64,000 bases of DNA from Erodium maritimum. Lineage: Eukaryota; Streptophyta; Magnoliopsida; Geraniales; Geraniaceae. Under the pieces are notes generated by a model that was not told the DNA's origin, ran no database searches, and saw only the letters and a list, made by a program, of their open reading frames with translations. The stretch is from positions 34,950,956 to 35,014,955 of the forward strand of contig OY997594.1 of assembly GCA_963921825.1 (NCBI GenBank), read 5' to 3'. This document shows, in pieces, positions 9,441-21,039 of the stretch; positions within the stretch are counted from its first letter, which is position 1; each line of letters starts with the position of its first letter. The position numbers were made by a program, and so were the translations under genes.

Positions 9441-11825
9441 TTACTTGTCCTTTTTTTTTCATTTCTTTTTTCTATGGGGTAAGACTATACTAATTTTTTT
9501 CTCCATACAAACCAATGACATATCAATTTACTCATCATTTTTTCTTCTCTCTCTGGCTCACTCAGCATCCCAAAAGATAATCACTCTCAAGGAAGCACCT
9601 AAGCCACGAGATATAGGTTCAAACAATAATGAGGATATATACATGAAACGAAAGGCACGTAGGATTATAGTGTCGGGTTTAGAAATGAAAGGCTTAGGCT
9701 CAAATGGGGTGACTAAGAGATTAAATCATTGTAATGGTGGACAATTTTTAGTTCAAGTGGTCCATAGATGGTCTAAAATCATTTTCCTAAACAACCATGT
9801 TCCTTATTCTTATTTTGCCTCGAATGGGTCATGCATGTAGTTCTAGACTCAAGTTACCATGCACAAGAATCAAAGGAATACAACACTAGTTCTAGCAAAC
9901 ACTCAAACACAAGTGGAAGAGCTAAACGTATGCATGTGTTTTCACTACTTATTTGATTCATTTACGCCCATATACAACTTTGATTTATGCAAGAGATTAA
10001 GCATTTGCGTTAATTCAATCATTGAAACCTCAAGAACATACACACTAGACTCAACATATCACCAGGAAATATTTTTTTTGATTTTTTCAATTTTTGATTT
10101 TTAGATTTTTCAAAAATTTATAACACAAAATGATGCATGAGCACACGAAAAAAACACAATGCAATGTAAGGCATACCCCACCACACACTTTAAAACTGAG
10201 CATTGTCCCCGGTGCGACTCTAAACACATATGTACAATCTAAACACATATTTACACATTCACATGATAAATGATAACCAAGAAAAACCCTCACGCTCATA
10301 GTCAGCAGATATACTATCCACACAACCTTATATGCAAAATCTATCAGTACGACAATTCGGGAACTCAAGGCCCACCAGATAGCATAAAAGGAAGTAGATA
10401 ACAATAGACATGGTAAAATATGAAGGGAAGAGATACTGCCCCTCGAAGAACCGTTATGTGACCGCACTGACTACGGGGATCCTCGTGCATGGATGGATGG
10501 ACAACTCTTCACCCGAGAGCACCTCTAGGAGGTTCGACGCCATAATTTGCTCTACTGAACTGATCTTGCTCTCCACGCCATGTGTTGGGTTTCCTCCCAA
10601 CGAGTGTATTTGTTTAACGTCGTTAGCTCGACGAAAGGGGTGGCCACAAAAGCCACCCAAGCACCGCTCCAAAAGCCATTGATCGGTAGAGCGAATGCTA
10701 GACATAGAATCAAACACAAAAAACATCAAATGCACGGGAAATAAAAACACAAATTATGCTTCCCAAACCAGAAACCATGCGGCATGTATAAAATCAATGA
10801 TGGGAAAGCATAAAACACACATATATACATGGGTGCATAGCGGGCCACTTATTGTGGGTGGTCAAGAGGGTGGTCAGAAGGGATAAGGTGTTGAGGTTTG
10901 AGCTTCGGGAGTGGGCTAGGGCTAGAATGGGCCCGAGCTTGATCTTGGGATGAGCTACGAACTGACCCTGGTGCACGATCACAGACATCATCACGACTCC
11001 GGTCACAAGACCGTGTCGGGCTTCATCACAAGGCCGACACCTACCCCACATCAAAACAAATACTTTTTTTCAAACCATGATTGCTCTTCCTGCTTCCTAC
11101 CGGATACCGGGCACAAGCCCGTGTTGGGCTTCATAACGGATTCTTGACGTGGCCCGCTTCAAAACAACGAGTTTAGTTAATTTTTCCTGAGCTCCCACTC
11201 TTGCACTGACTTTCCTGCACCCAAATACATCCTATCAGTTTATGAAAATACGAAAAATAAACACAAATAACCTTGGGTTTCCTCTCGAGAAGCGATTTTG
11301 TCTAACGTCATTGGCTCGACTCGAATGCGGCTTTTTCCGCCCAACGCCCAGAATCTTGGCTCCTCTAGCTATAGGCACTCTATAGCCCCGAACACTCCAC
11401 ACCAAATGAGCATACTCAAGGCTCATTGGAGTGTGCCGCAAGGCTCTCCCTTGCCAAGACGCCTTTACTTATCTACTTGGGTTTTTTCAACAGGTTCACT
11501 ACCAAGCTCAAGTCATTCTCTGCAAGGACCATGCACATGCAATACGATGGATTGAAACATCGAATATAATTTAAAGTGTCACCCAGAGTCTTACTTTTCT
11601 ACTTAAGTGCCTGCAATAATTCTTCCTCCCTGTCATTAGATAAATCAGATGATACAACAATAGGGTATAAGTCATCATCATTCAAATAAACAAACTTCAA
11701 ATTATTAGGGAGGATTCTCAACTCGAATGTGAATTAGAAGGGCTTGTAGCTTAGAACCATGTGAACTTTCTAAGTGGGCTACCAACTCATATTTATCTAT
11801 GTGTTCAACAACCTCGCATATAAGG
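9441..11825 (-). mobile_element. Degenerate 3' region of a Tat/Athila-like Ty3 element, antisense
   Basis: This is the far part of the antisense element whose gag and protease lie at 23654-25870; the chromovirus at 11826-23494 separates them. Support comes from a pol linker remnant at 11599-11826 and two copies of a signature found in 3' regions of such elements, at about 10584-10635 and 11276-11320 (GGTTTCCTC followed by AACGTCRTTRGCTCGAC). A third copy lies at 27400-27445. A direct repeat of CGTGTYGGGCTTCATMAC type at about 11011 and 11121 resembles Tat LTR DNA. RT, RNase H and integrase are absent, so this element was internally deleted. Exact LTR ends were not found. Confidence 0.55.
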
Positions 11826-11826
11826 T
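11599..11826 (-). pseudogene. Tat-like pol linker remnant upstream of RT
   Basis: On the minus strand the frame ending at 11599 reads KFVYLNDDDLYPIVVSSDLS followed by NDREEELLQALK and a stop. In Tat/Athila polyproteins a segment of this kind (LKYAYLG..., IISS.LS, EE.LL..L) joins protease to RT. Upstream, at 11700-11826, more linker-like peptide appears with frameshifts and stops. The match continues the element whose protease is at 23654-23974. Confidence 0.6.
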
Positions 11827-11880
11827 ATCGACGTTAGGTGATAGTGAGGTCAGGCGACCGAGTCATTACTTGTGTTTTGG
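11826..11880 (+). other. 55-bp pol fragment fused to LTR
   Basis: 11826-11880 matches 16152-16206 in the element's own pol (end of protease) with two mismatches, then switches to LTR sequence matching 19945 onward. Both parents share TTGTGTTTTGG at the switch (11870-11880; 16196-16206; 19945-19955), an 11-bp microhomology. Confidence 0.9.
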
Positions 11881-12060
11881 TTGAAGTTTTGACGAACCCA
11901 TTGAGGGTATTGTTGATTGGAGAATTTTGATGATTATTTTGGAGTTGTTTGGAGCTGAAAATGGAGTTTGTGGAGTGTTTTCGTGGACTCCGAGCTGGGG
12001 AAGAAGAGGGAAGGCTCTGGTCAGGTGTGGCACGGAATGTGACCCGGACCGGGCCATGTG

Positions 12061-12270
12061 CCGGCACGGCAGGCCGCATGGAACGGGCCAGTACCGGCAC
12101 GGTGCGCGGCGCGGAACGGACGTGAGTCCGGCACAGTACCTCACACGGTCTGTGTCAGACTCCGCTCCGGGTTGTCGCACGGTCCGTGCTGGTTACCAGG
12201 CCGGTCTGTGATACGGTCCGTGCCAGGTTCCGGCACGGCCTGTGACACGGTCCGGACCGCCTTCCGGATC
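12061..12270. repeat. 34-bp GC-rich hairpin array in the 5' LTR
   Basis: Six units of 33-34 bp beginning CCGGCACGG or a variant; several contain self-complementary blocks such as GCACGGTCCGTGC. The paired array in the 3' LTR is at about 20121-20350. The period equals that of the leader array at 4500-4840. Confidence 0.85.
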
Positions 12271-13080
12271 AGATTTCCAGACCCAAAACCCTTCCTTTTG
12301 AGTCCATCTCGATTCCCAGATCATTTCTTTGACATTGTTTCTTCTACTTGAGGACTGTTTTGTATCTTTTGGGTTGAGGAGCACTTCGTTGGGTTACTAA
12401 TTTTGGTATTATTGTGGTCCAAGACCGTGAGACCGAGCTCGAAAGGAGGGAAGACCTTGGAACTGAGCTAGAGGGACGAAGACCACTCCGGAACCCGTGT
12501 GAAGAACGGAGGAGAGGCTAATCGCACTTTACAACAGAGTATTATTATAGGAAGACTTCAAGGTAGGGAAAGTCTTAACTTCTCATTTAAATAACGCTTA
12601 GTATGCCTATTAGGTTAATGAAATTGGAAAGGTCCGAGAATTGCATATAGGATGCGAATAACTAGAATAAATGTCTTTCAATTATTAATAACCGGATGTG
12701 TCCAGTAAGCATGCTTAGGACGGAAATCACTAATGTAGCTCGCTTTCAATACTTGGGAATTAATTTACTGGTAGAGAGGCCGTGATGAGCCCTCGGATTA
12801 ATTGTGTTAGCTTCACATGCATTGTTTGCTAGTCATTAGGATAATCAAGAGTCTAATGAAACTAGATTAAATGCATGCTTGAATGCTTGATTGATTGAAT
12901 GCATGCTTGAATGCTCGAATGATTGTATGAACATTGAGTGTAATTGTTTGTGCTAAATGGTACATGATCGGGTGAATGATAGACCGATGGAGTGCGATTG
13001 GTAAGTATGATAGTAAGTGTAATTGTGGGTATGAATCTCGTGTGGTGTGTATTGATGAACGTGTGTATTTCTGAGATTGG

Positions 13081-13375
13081 TTATTGAGCATGCGGGCAAC
13101 GGTTATGGAACCTGCGGGGCATTGGTTATTGAGCCTGCGGGCAATGGTTATGGACCCTGCGGGGCGTTGGTTATTGAGCATGCGGGCAATGGTTATGGAC
13201 CCTGCAGGGCATTGGTTATTGAGCCTGCGGGAAATGGTTATAGACCCTGCGGGGCATTGGTATTGAGCCTACGGGCATTGATTATGGGACCATGCGGGGC
13301 ATTGATTATTGGACCATGCGGGGCATTGGTTAGTGGACCATGCGGGGCAATTGGATCGTTTACCCTGCGGGGATT
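13081..13375. repeat. 45-bp LTR minisatellite
   Basis: Tandem units of the type TTATTGAGCCTGCGGGCAAT plus GGTTATGGACCCTGCGGGGC plus ATTGG, with shortened variants at the right end. The matching array in the 3' LTR is at 22482-22722, with a different copy number and variant order. Confidence 0.85.
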
Positions 13376-13991
13376 AATTAATTGTTGTTTCACCCGAGTG
13401 TATGCGTCCTGCGGGAGCATTACCTTGGTTCCCTATGACATATGGCCCTTTGGAGACGTTTCCGAGAATCCCAACGATAAGCGCCCTCAGGGGTTGTTAC
13501 CGGTATTCTCGACGTTATACGTCTTTGTGATGTCATGCGTCTCCTCTGGACCGAGGGAAAATCCGACATGACACAACGAGCATTGTGGATCGGAGGGTGG
13601 TGACTTCATGTCCCACGGCATAAATTGAACGCCCTATCCTTTATTGATTATTTGAGAAGTGCATTGATACCCTTATTTGCCTATGATTATTGTTGACTCT
13701 TGAAAGTGATAAATACTCGTTTTACTCCTGTATTTCAATGCATTCGCAGTTCTTCGTATTTAAGATTCGAACTAGAATTGTGAAATCCTATTTGCAAACT
13801 AAAAGGATGCCTGGTTATGCATTTTCCCTACTGAGTGTAAGCTCACCCCTATCTGTTTATGACTATTTTACAGGTTTGCGTGATGAGTAGTGGACTCGAG
13901 GCTCGGGAGCTTCTATGGTCTGGGTGCTATTTCTTTAGAGACGTTTGGTCATATTAACAATCAATAGAGTATAGAGCGTTTAAGTAATGTC

Positions 13992-14160
13992 GTGAGACAT
14001 GAAGTCACCACCCTCCGATCCACAATATTCTTTGTGTCATATCGGATTTTCCCTCGGCCTAGAGGAGACACATACATCGGATTATCGGAAGTATCCATCA
14101 AAGGGTACATAACGTCGGAATCTCCGGAAATGTCACCAAAAGACCATATGTCATCGGGAC
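13992..14160 (-). repeat. Inverted copy 1 of an LTR segment
   Basis: The reverse complement matches the LTR segment at about 13430-13617 with scattered substitutions, including GGGAAAATCCGA and GGATCGGAGGGTGGTGACTT. It lies only about 375 bp from its direct partner, so a transcript crossing both could fold into a long stem. Confidence 0.85.
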
Positions 14161-14172
14161 AAGTAGAATAAT

Positions 14173-14286
14173 GACGTGGGACCTGAAGTCACCACCCTCC
14201 GATTCACAATACTCTTTGTGTCATATCGGATTTTCCCTCGATCCAGAGGAGGCACATACATCGGGCTACCGGTAACAATCCCTGAG
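14173..14286 (-). repeat. Inverted copy 2 of an LTR segment
   Basis: A second reverse-complement copy, matching about 13486-13617 (for example CTCAGGGRTTGTTACCGGTA at its end). It is tandem to inverted copy 1 and differs from it at several sites. Native leader sequence, including CCGTGCAG before gag, resumes after it. Confidence 0.85.
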
Positions 14287-14405
14287 TGCTGTTTGGTGTT
14301 GTACGACCCTTGTGGGACGCGCATGAACGTCCTTGTGTTTGATCAAACCGTTGTTCTAATTTGGGAACTGAACATGTGCGTTATCCGTGCAGGCGGGTAG
14401 ACGAC

Positions 14406-15735
14406 ATGCCTTGTTTATACGTTCCGAGGGGTACTAGAAGCCGCCCAGCTGGGGGCCCGAGTCAGACACCTGCCCCTGAGCAGGCAAGGGCAGCTGACGC
14501 CCAGGGTGCTGCTTTCAAAGAGCACCAAAGTTTTGAGGGTGGACCATCAGAGTTACCACCCAGGACTTCTCCAGTCGCTGAGCCGACTCAGACGACCCCT
14601 CTAGAGGAGGTGGTTCGTGCAGTGCTGGCAGCCATGAGCACGCAGCACGGGACTGCAGCACCGGCACCAGAGCTCGTGCCTACTACCGCAACAGTCACTA
14701 GTGAGAGGCCAGGCCAGCTTGACAGCTTCACGGCCCAGGCCTTCAGGAATTTTCGTAGACTCGGCACACCGGTCTACTCCAGGGGAGCAGACCTCGAGGC
14801 AGCATGAGGATGGTTGGAGCGGGTTACCCGCAACTTCGATACCTCTGGAGTATCTGAGGGACATCTGAGAGTATCCTTCGCTACCTTTCAGCTCAAGGGA
14901 GAGGCCTACTATTGGTGGCAGTCAGTGCGGACTAGTGTTGGGGATGACTATCAGTTATTCAGTAGGCTATTCTTGGAGCAGTACTTCCCTCGATCCATTC
15001 GAGATGACAGACGCCAACAGTTCCTGGAACTGCGTCAGAGAGGACTGAGCGTCTCTCAGTATGCAGTGAGATTTATTTCCTTAGCCCGCTTCGCACCGGA
15101 GCTGTTGCAGACTGAGGAGAGTCATTGCAGGGGATTCGAGAACGGGCTCATCCCGTCGATTGCTGACAGGGTCATCGCCTTCAGGACCGATGTGTACTCT
15201 ACAGTCCTGGATCAGGCTTTAGCCATAGAGAGGCACTTCAGAGAGACCGCCAGAGTGCGGGAGATCAGTCCGAGGCCGAGTGGCTTCCTGTGACAGTCTG
15301 AGAGGCGCGATCAGCGCAGACAGAGAGTTTCTAGATCCTTTCAGCCTCAGTTTCAGTCTGGAGGCATGCGCCGGGTAGGGGCTGTAGCATCAGTTGGACC
15401 CGCCCCGGTGGCACAACTATGTCCTCTGTGTGGGTAGCATGGCCACCTGGCCCGAGACTGTCTGAGGGGCAGCGGACCTGCAGAGCGATAGATTGATTAT
15501 CCACAGAGGTTCGGAGATAGACAACGGGTTGATGAGAGGGCATGCTACCAGTGTGGCCGACAGGGGCACCTTGCCCATGTTTGTCCTGATCGAGTTGGAG
15601 GAGCGCTCGCGCCAAGACCTCAACAGGCTCAGGCTCGTCAGGCACCTCCTGGCCGACAACGTCAGGCACAACATCAGAGAGCTCCGCGTCAGGCGGCGGG
15701 AGCAGCAGTTCAGAGACACCAGCCGAGGGCGGTAC
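14406..15735 (+). pseudogene. Gag of the full chromovirus, broken
   Basis: Starts at the Met at 14406 in the same leader context as the gag at 5076. After a Pro/Ala-rich N-terminal part, a retrotransposon Gag capsid domain runs about 14740-15250, with GEAYYWWQSV, LFLEQYFP, RQQFLELRQ, LSVSQYAVRF and LIPSIADRV. Two zinc knuckles follow: 15420-15461, with an in-frame TAG replacing one residue of CX2CX4HX4C, and 15543-15584, CYQCGRQGHLAHVC, intact. A TGA interrupts the frame at 14805 and another stop is at 15291. In the virus-like particle this protein would coat RNA; here it cannot be made at full length. Confidence 0.88.
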
Positions 15736-15740
15736 AGCAG

Positions 15741-16190
15741 GTGGCACTTCCACCACCACCGAGTGGAGGACCACCGACACGGCAAGGCCGAGTCTATGGA
15801 GTTACGGATGCCAGAGTTGAGGGACCGTACGCCGGCCATGAGACCACTCAGGGTACGTGTTTACTGTATAATTCGTGGGCATCTTTTCTATATGGCATGG
15901 GAGCTTCCCATTCCTTCATCTCTTCTTCTTTTTCTATTTCTTTGGGTTTGCGGTTGGAGACGTTGAGTCGACCCCTTTGTTTGGATACCCCTATTACTGG
16001 AGAGGTAGTGTTGAGGACCATTTGTCGGGATTGCGCGATTAGGGTCGCGGATTGCCCCTTTACTGGTGACCTACTCGTCCTTGATATGACTGCTTTTGAT
16101 GTGATTCTAGGCATGGACTGGCTCGCGAGATATCGAGCGACGATCGATTGCTATCGACGTCAGGTGACAGTGAGGTCAGGCGACCGAGTC
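15741..16190 (+). pseudogene. Aspartic protease region of the full chromovirus
   Basis: The frame carries GASHSFISSSF, VLDMTAFDVILGMDWL and a following YRRQVTVR. This is the usual end of the retropepsin fold in Ty3 elements. The catalytic D-[ST]-G is damaged: the position before GASHSF reads GM rather than DT, so the enzyme would be dead. The frame stays open to 16463 and joins the start of RT. Confidence 0.85.
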
Positions 16191-16249
16191 ATTACTTGTG
16201 TTTTGGGTAGTAAGAGCGGAGTCCTTCTGTCCGCCTTGACTACGGGAGT

Positions 16250-17640
16250 TGAGACGGAGATCGTGCAGGGTAGCAGAGACCTACCGAGAGTAGTGTGTGA
16301 GTTCCCGGATGTGTTCCCGGAAGAGCTATCAGGCTTACCGCCAGCGCGCGAGATAGAGTTCCGGATCGACTTAATCCCAGGTACAGCGCCGATCTCGATG
16401 ACTCCATATCGGTTTTCACCAGCTGAGTTAGTCGAGTTGAAGCGACAACTCGAAGAGCTGTAGGAGAAGTGTTTCATCCGCCCTAGTCTTTCTCCGTGGG
16501 GAGCACCCGCCCCTTCGTGAAGAAGAAGGGTCGCGCATTGAGGATGTGCATCGATTACCGGAAGTTGAACCGGGTTAAAGTGAAGAACCGCTATCCGATA
16601 CCGAGGATCGTTGATCTGTTCGATCAACTGAGGGGAGCGACATGCTTCTCCAAGATTGATCTGAGATCAGGCTAATACCAGTTGAGGGTCCGAAAGGAGG
16701 ATGTGGAGAAGACCGCATTCCGGACACGGTACAAACACTTTGAGTTTCTAGTGATGTCGTTCGGATTGAAGAACGCGCCAGCAGCCTTCATGGATTTGAT
16801 GAATGGCATTTTTAGACCGTACCTGGACCAGTTTGTCGTAGTCTTGCTGACGACATCTTGATTTAATCGCCTAGTAAGGAGGCACATGAGGAGAACTTGA
16901 GGATAGTATTGACCTTGCTACGTACTCACCAGCTGTACGGGAACCTGGAGAAGTGCGAGTTCTGGCTCGCAGAGGTGAAATTCCTCGGACATGTTGTGTC
17001 CCGAGATGGTATCCTAGTCGACCCAGCGAAGGTCCATGTAGTTTCAAAGTGGGCAAGGCCCAAGAATGTGTTTGAGATCCGTAGCTTTCTGGGATTGGCA
17101 GGATATTATCGACGATTTGTGCAGGACTTCTCGCGTCTAGCAGCGCCTATGACAACACTGACCCGCAAGGGAGTAGAGTTCCTATGGACTGATGAGTGTG
17201 AGCACTCCTTTACCGAGCTAAAGGATCGATTGACTACCGCTCTAGTGTTGATTGTCCCGGAGCGAGGAGTAGCTTATGATGTGTACTGTGACGCCTCAGG
17301 CGAGGGACTGGGTTGTGTGTTGATGTAGTCCGGGAAGGTAGTTGCTTATGGCTCGAGACAGTTGAAGGTACATGAGCGCAACTACCCAACCCATGATCTA
17401 GAGCTGGCAGCAGTGGTATTAGCTCTGAAGAGCTGGAGACACTATCTGTACGGTGAGCGTTTCAAGGTGTTCTCGGATCACAAGAGCCTCAAGTATATTT
17501 TCTCCCAGCGCGACCTAAACATGCGCCAAAGGCGATGGATGGAGTTACTTGAGGAGTACAACTTCGAGCTGCTCTATCATCCGGTCAAGGCGAATGTTGT
17601 TGCCGATGCCTTGAGCAGGAAGTCAACTCATTGCGTTGCC
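16250..17640 (+). pseudogene. Reverse transcriptase and RNase H of the full chromovirus, broken
   Basis: The linker reads DLPRVVCEFPDVFPEELSGL and then the RT fingers begin. Stop codon TAG at 16461, a frameshift near 16508, a TAA after KIDLRSG, and a 1-base shift before the catalytic box break the frame. The box itself reads ADDILI followed by a stop near 16850-16866. RT resumes at 16897 (LEKCEFWLAEVKFLGHVVS, SFLGLAGYYRRFV). RNase H follows (YDVYCDASGEGLGCVLM, stop at 17326, then [17 protein letters not shown] and [12 protein letters not shown]), ending at [10 protein letters not shown] near 17624. The order and motifs fit Ty3 chromoviruses. Confidence 0.92.
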
Positions 17641-17699
17641 AATATGGCTTTCCGAGAGTGGGACATGCTGGAGGAGTTGAGCTCCTTCAGACTTGAGCT

Positions 17700-19179
17700 A
17701 GAGGGGGTCACAGATGGTATGGCTTTGTGTGCATTAGTGGCTCAGCTCACGTTGGTTGCTCGGGTGTTGGAGGCACATGCCGAGGATGTCGAGACGGAAG
17801 GGATTCGTGAGAGACTGGTAGACGGTGTTGAGATCGAGGGGTGGGAGTTGGGTACTGATCAGAGTCTCCGTTATAGAGGACGGTTGTTTGTACCGCAAGG
17901 CTGTAGGGACATTGTGTTGAGAGAGTGTCATCACTCCCGTCTTCCTGTGCACCCTGGTGGCTCTAAGATGTATAGAGACATCCGACGATAGTTCTGGTGG
18001 AGCGGGATGCGTAAAGCAGTCGCAGATTTTGTTTCGAGGTGCCTCACCTGTCAGCAGGTGAAGGCCGAGCATCGGCGTCCCGCCGGCTTACTACAGCCTT
18101 TACCGATCTCTGAGTGGAAGTGTGAGCACGTTACCATGGATTTTGTATGTGGATTGCCGAGGTCGCCTAAGGGGCACGATGCTATTTGGGTAGTGGTCGA
18201 CCGACTGACCAAGTCGGCACACTTTTTAGCCATGCGGATGACCGACACTGTTGATGTGTTGAGCCGGTTATACGTTCGAGAGATTATTCGCCATCATGGA
18301 GTACCGGTGTCAGTTGTATCTGATAGGGATCCTCGCTTCACATCCAGATTTTGGGAGAGCCTGCAGAAGGCGTTGGGGACTGAAGTGCTGCTTAGTACAG
18401 CTTATCACCCACAGACAGATGGACAGTCAGAGAGCACCATACAAATTTTAGAGGACATGCTTCGAGCTTGTGTGCTGGACTTTCGGGGATCATGGGAGGA
18501 TCACCTACCTTTAGCAGAGTTCGCTTACAACAACAGTTATCAGCCCAACATTGGGATGGCACCATTTGAGGCTTTGTACGGCAGACTGTGTAGGTCACCT
18601 GTGTGTTGGGCTCAGGTAGGGGGCCGGAGTTTACTTGGGCCAGATATGGTCAGAGAGACGACCGAGAAGGTCTCATTGATTAGAGAGCGGTTGAAGACCG
18701 CACAGAGTCGCCAGAAGTGCTATGCAGACAAACGTCGCAGGCCGCTTGAGTTCTCGGTCGGAGACCATGTATTTCTGAGGGTGAGCCCGAAGAAGGGCCT
18801 ATTGCGGTTCAACCGCGGCGGAGGCAAGCTGTCACCACGATTCATTGGACCCTTTGAGATCTTTGATAGAGTTGGAGTCGTAGCTTATCGGTTAGCATTG
18901 CCACCGCAACTTGGGAACGTGCATAACGTTTTCCATGTGTCCCAATTGCGGAAGTACACAGCAGATCCCTCCCAAGTTATCGAGTGGGCAGACAACGAGG
19001 TGGCCGATAATGTCTCTTATGAGGAGCAGCCCGTCAGGATTGTGGATACGGGAGAAAAGGTCTTACGGAAGACTATTATCCCTTTGGTACGAGTGCAATG
19101 GAAGCACCAAGGAGCAGACTCGACCTGGGAGCGAGAGGATGAGATCCGGGAGAGGTACCCCCACCTGTTCGACCATTGA
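17700..19179 (+). pseudogene. Integrase with chromodomain-like tail
   Basis: An HHCC-type zinc region ([17 protein letters not shown], then CLTCQQVKAEH) surrounds a TAG at 17989. The catalytic core follows: TMDFVCGLPRS, VVVDRLTKSAHFL, VSDRDPRFTSRFW, STAYHPQTDGQSE, LPLAEFAYNNSYQ. The 18007-19179 frame is open throughout. A C-terminal GPF/Y-like part (LSPRFIGPFEIFDRVG) is followed by FHVSQLRKY and the tail PLVRVQWKH...STWEREDEIRERYPHL, the short chromodomain typical of Tekay/Del elements, thought to guide integration to heterochromatin. This is the best preserved part of the element. Confidence 0.92.
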
Positions 19180-19211
19180 GGTACTTTGTTTTTAATTTCG
19201 AGGACGAAATT

Positions 19212-19228
19212 CTTTTAAGGGGGTAGAT
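19212..19228 (+). other. Polypurine tract of the full chromovirus
   Basis: TTTTAAGGGGGTAGAT directly precedes the LTR start TGTAAGAACC. It follows the conserved GAGGACGAAATTC sequence also seen as GTGGACGAAATTC at 5645 in the gag-only element. Confidence 0.88.
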
Positions 19229-21039
19229 TGTAAGAACCGCCCCCGGTCGAACCGGTGAATTCTAGACAAGTTTGACTTTCGGCCGGAAAAGTCAACTGAT
19301 GACTCAGGAAGTAATTCAGGACCTTTCCGGGGCACAAAAAGCTTAGTCGTCATCACGGTTAGCTTAGTTGGGCCGTTTCCTTCAGTTTGACTGTAATATT
19401 GGTTAAGTCAACTTTCGGTCAAACTTGGGCTTTTTATCGGTTATTTTCCGATATATTCTTGGAAGGCTGGAAATTTAATTAAATGAAAGTGACCCCACAT
19501 GACACTTAGGACTCTTGGCTTGGAGGATGAAAAAGGGACTTCAATTGACCCTTATACCCTCCTAACTAACCTTTTAAGGGATAAGACATTAAGGGCCTTC
19601 ATGTAAATTGACACAATAGGTCATTTAAAGCAACATGAGCACACAACTCAGCTCATCATTTATTGTAGTAGTCGTATTTCACCATATGAAGAGAAGGGAG
19701 AGGAGCTCATTTCTTGAGGAAGAAGAAAGAGAGGAAAACTAGCATTTTGGGATTTGTTCTTGGCCATTTCTTCTCCATTTTCCCTCCATCTTCATCATCT
19801 CATCTTCATAGAGGTATGGATGCTCTTAACTTTCCATTTCACCCACTCAAAAGTTTTGGGTTTTGTGGGTATTTGGCTTGAAGTTGAAGAACTAGCTATT
19901 TTGATTGTTGTTAGAGAAGAATTAGTGAAGCTAGGTTGTTTGGATTGTGTTTTGGTTGAAGTTTTGATGAACCCATTGAGGGTATTGTTGATTGGAGACT
20001 TTTGATGATTATTTTGGAGTTGTTTGGAGCTGAAAATGGAGTTTATGGAGTGATTTTCGTGGAATCCGAGCTGGGGAAGAAGGGGAAGGCTCTGGTCAGG
20101 TCTGGCACGGAACGTGACCCGGACCGGGCCATGTGCCAGCACGGCAGGCCGCACGGAACGGGCCAGGTACCGGCACGGTGCACGGCGCGGAACGGACGTG
20201 AGTCCGGCACGGTACCTTACACGGTCCGTGTCAGACTCCGTGCCGGTGCGTCGGACGGTCCGTGCTGGTTACCGGGCCGGTCTATGATACGGTCCATGCT
20301 AGGTTCCGGCACGGCCTGTGACACGGTCCGGACCACCTTCCGGATCAGATTTCCAGACCCAAAACCCTTCCTTTTGAGTCCATCTCGATTCCTAGATCAT
20401 TTCTTTGACACTGTTTCTTCTACTTGAGGACTGTTCTGTATTTTTTGGGTTAGGGAGCACTCCGTTGGGTTACTAATTTTGGTATTATTGTGGTCCAAAA
20501 CCGTGAGACCGAGCTCGAAAGGAGGGAAGGCCTTGAAACCGAGCTAGAGGGACGAATACCACTCCGGAACCCGTGTGAAGAACGGAGGAGAGGCTAATCG
20601 CACTTTACAGTAGAGTATTATTAGAGGAAGACCACAAGGTAAGGAAAGTCTTAACTTCTCATTTAAATAACGCTTAGTATGCCTATTAGGTTAATAAAAT
20701 TGGAAAGGTCCGAGAATTGCATATAGGATGCGAAGAAACTAGAATAAATGTCTTTCAATTATTAATAACCGGATGTGTCCAGTAAGCATGCTTAGGACGA
20801 AAATCACTAATGTAGCTCGCTTTCAATACTTGGGAATTGATTTACTGGTAGAGAGGTCGTGATGAGCCCTCGGATTAGTTGTGTTAGCTTCACATGCATT
20901 GTTTGCTAGTCATTATGATAATCAAGAGTCTAATGAAACTAGATTGAATGCTTGATTGATTGTATGCATGCTTGAATGCTCGAATGATTGTATGAACATT
21001 GAGTGTAATTGTTTGTGCTAAATGGTACATGATCGGGTG

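Larger units (their letters stand above)
11870..13955 (+). repeat. 5' LTR copy, truncated at both ends
   Basis: Matches 19945-23291 of the 3' LTR, except that it lacks the hAT insertion there. It lacks the first ~716 bp of the LTR and the last ~203 bp; after GGTCATATT at about 13955 the sequence changes. It contains the 34-bp array (12061-12270) and a 45-bp array (13081-13375). Without its ends or primer site it cannot act as a functional 5' LTR. Confidence 0.88.

Noticed and set aside
13081..13375. CRISPR-like regular repeats
   Set aside because: Units are contiguous 45-bp minisatellite copies without unique spacers, lie inside an LTR and recur in the partner LTR; the genome is a plant.
20002..20427. 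141-codon ORF as a protein gene
   Set aside because: Lies in the LTR, shifts frame in the paired LTR at 11927-12211, and covers the 34-bp repeat array.
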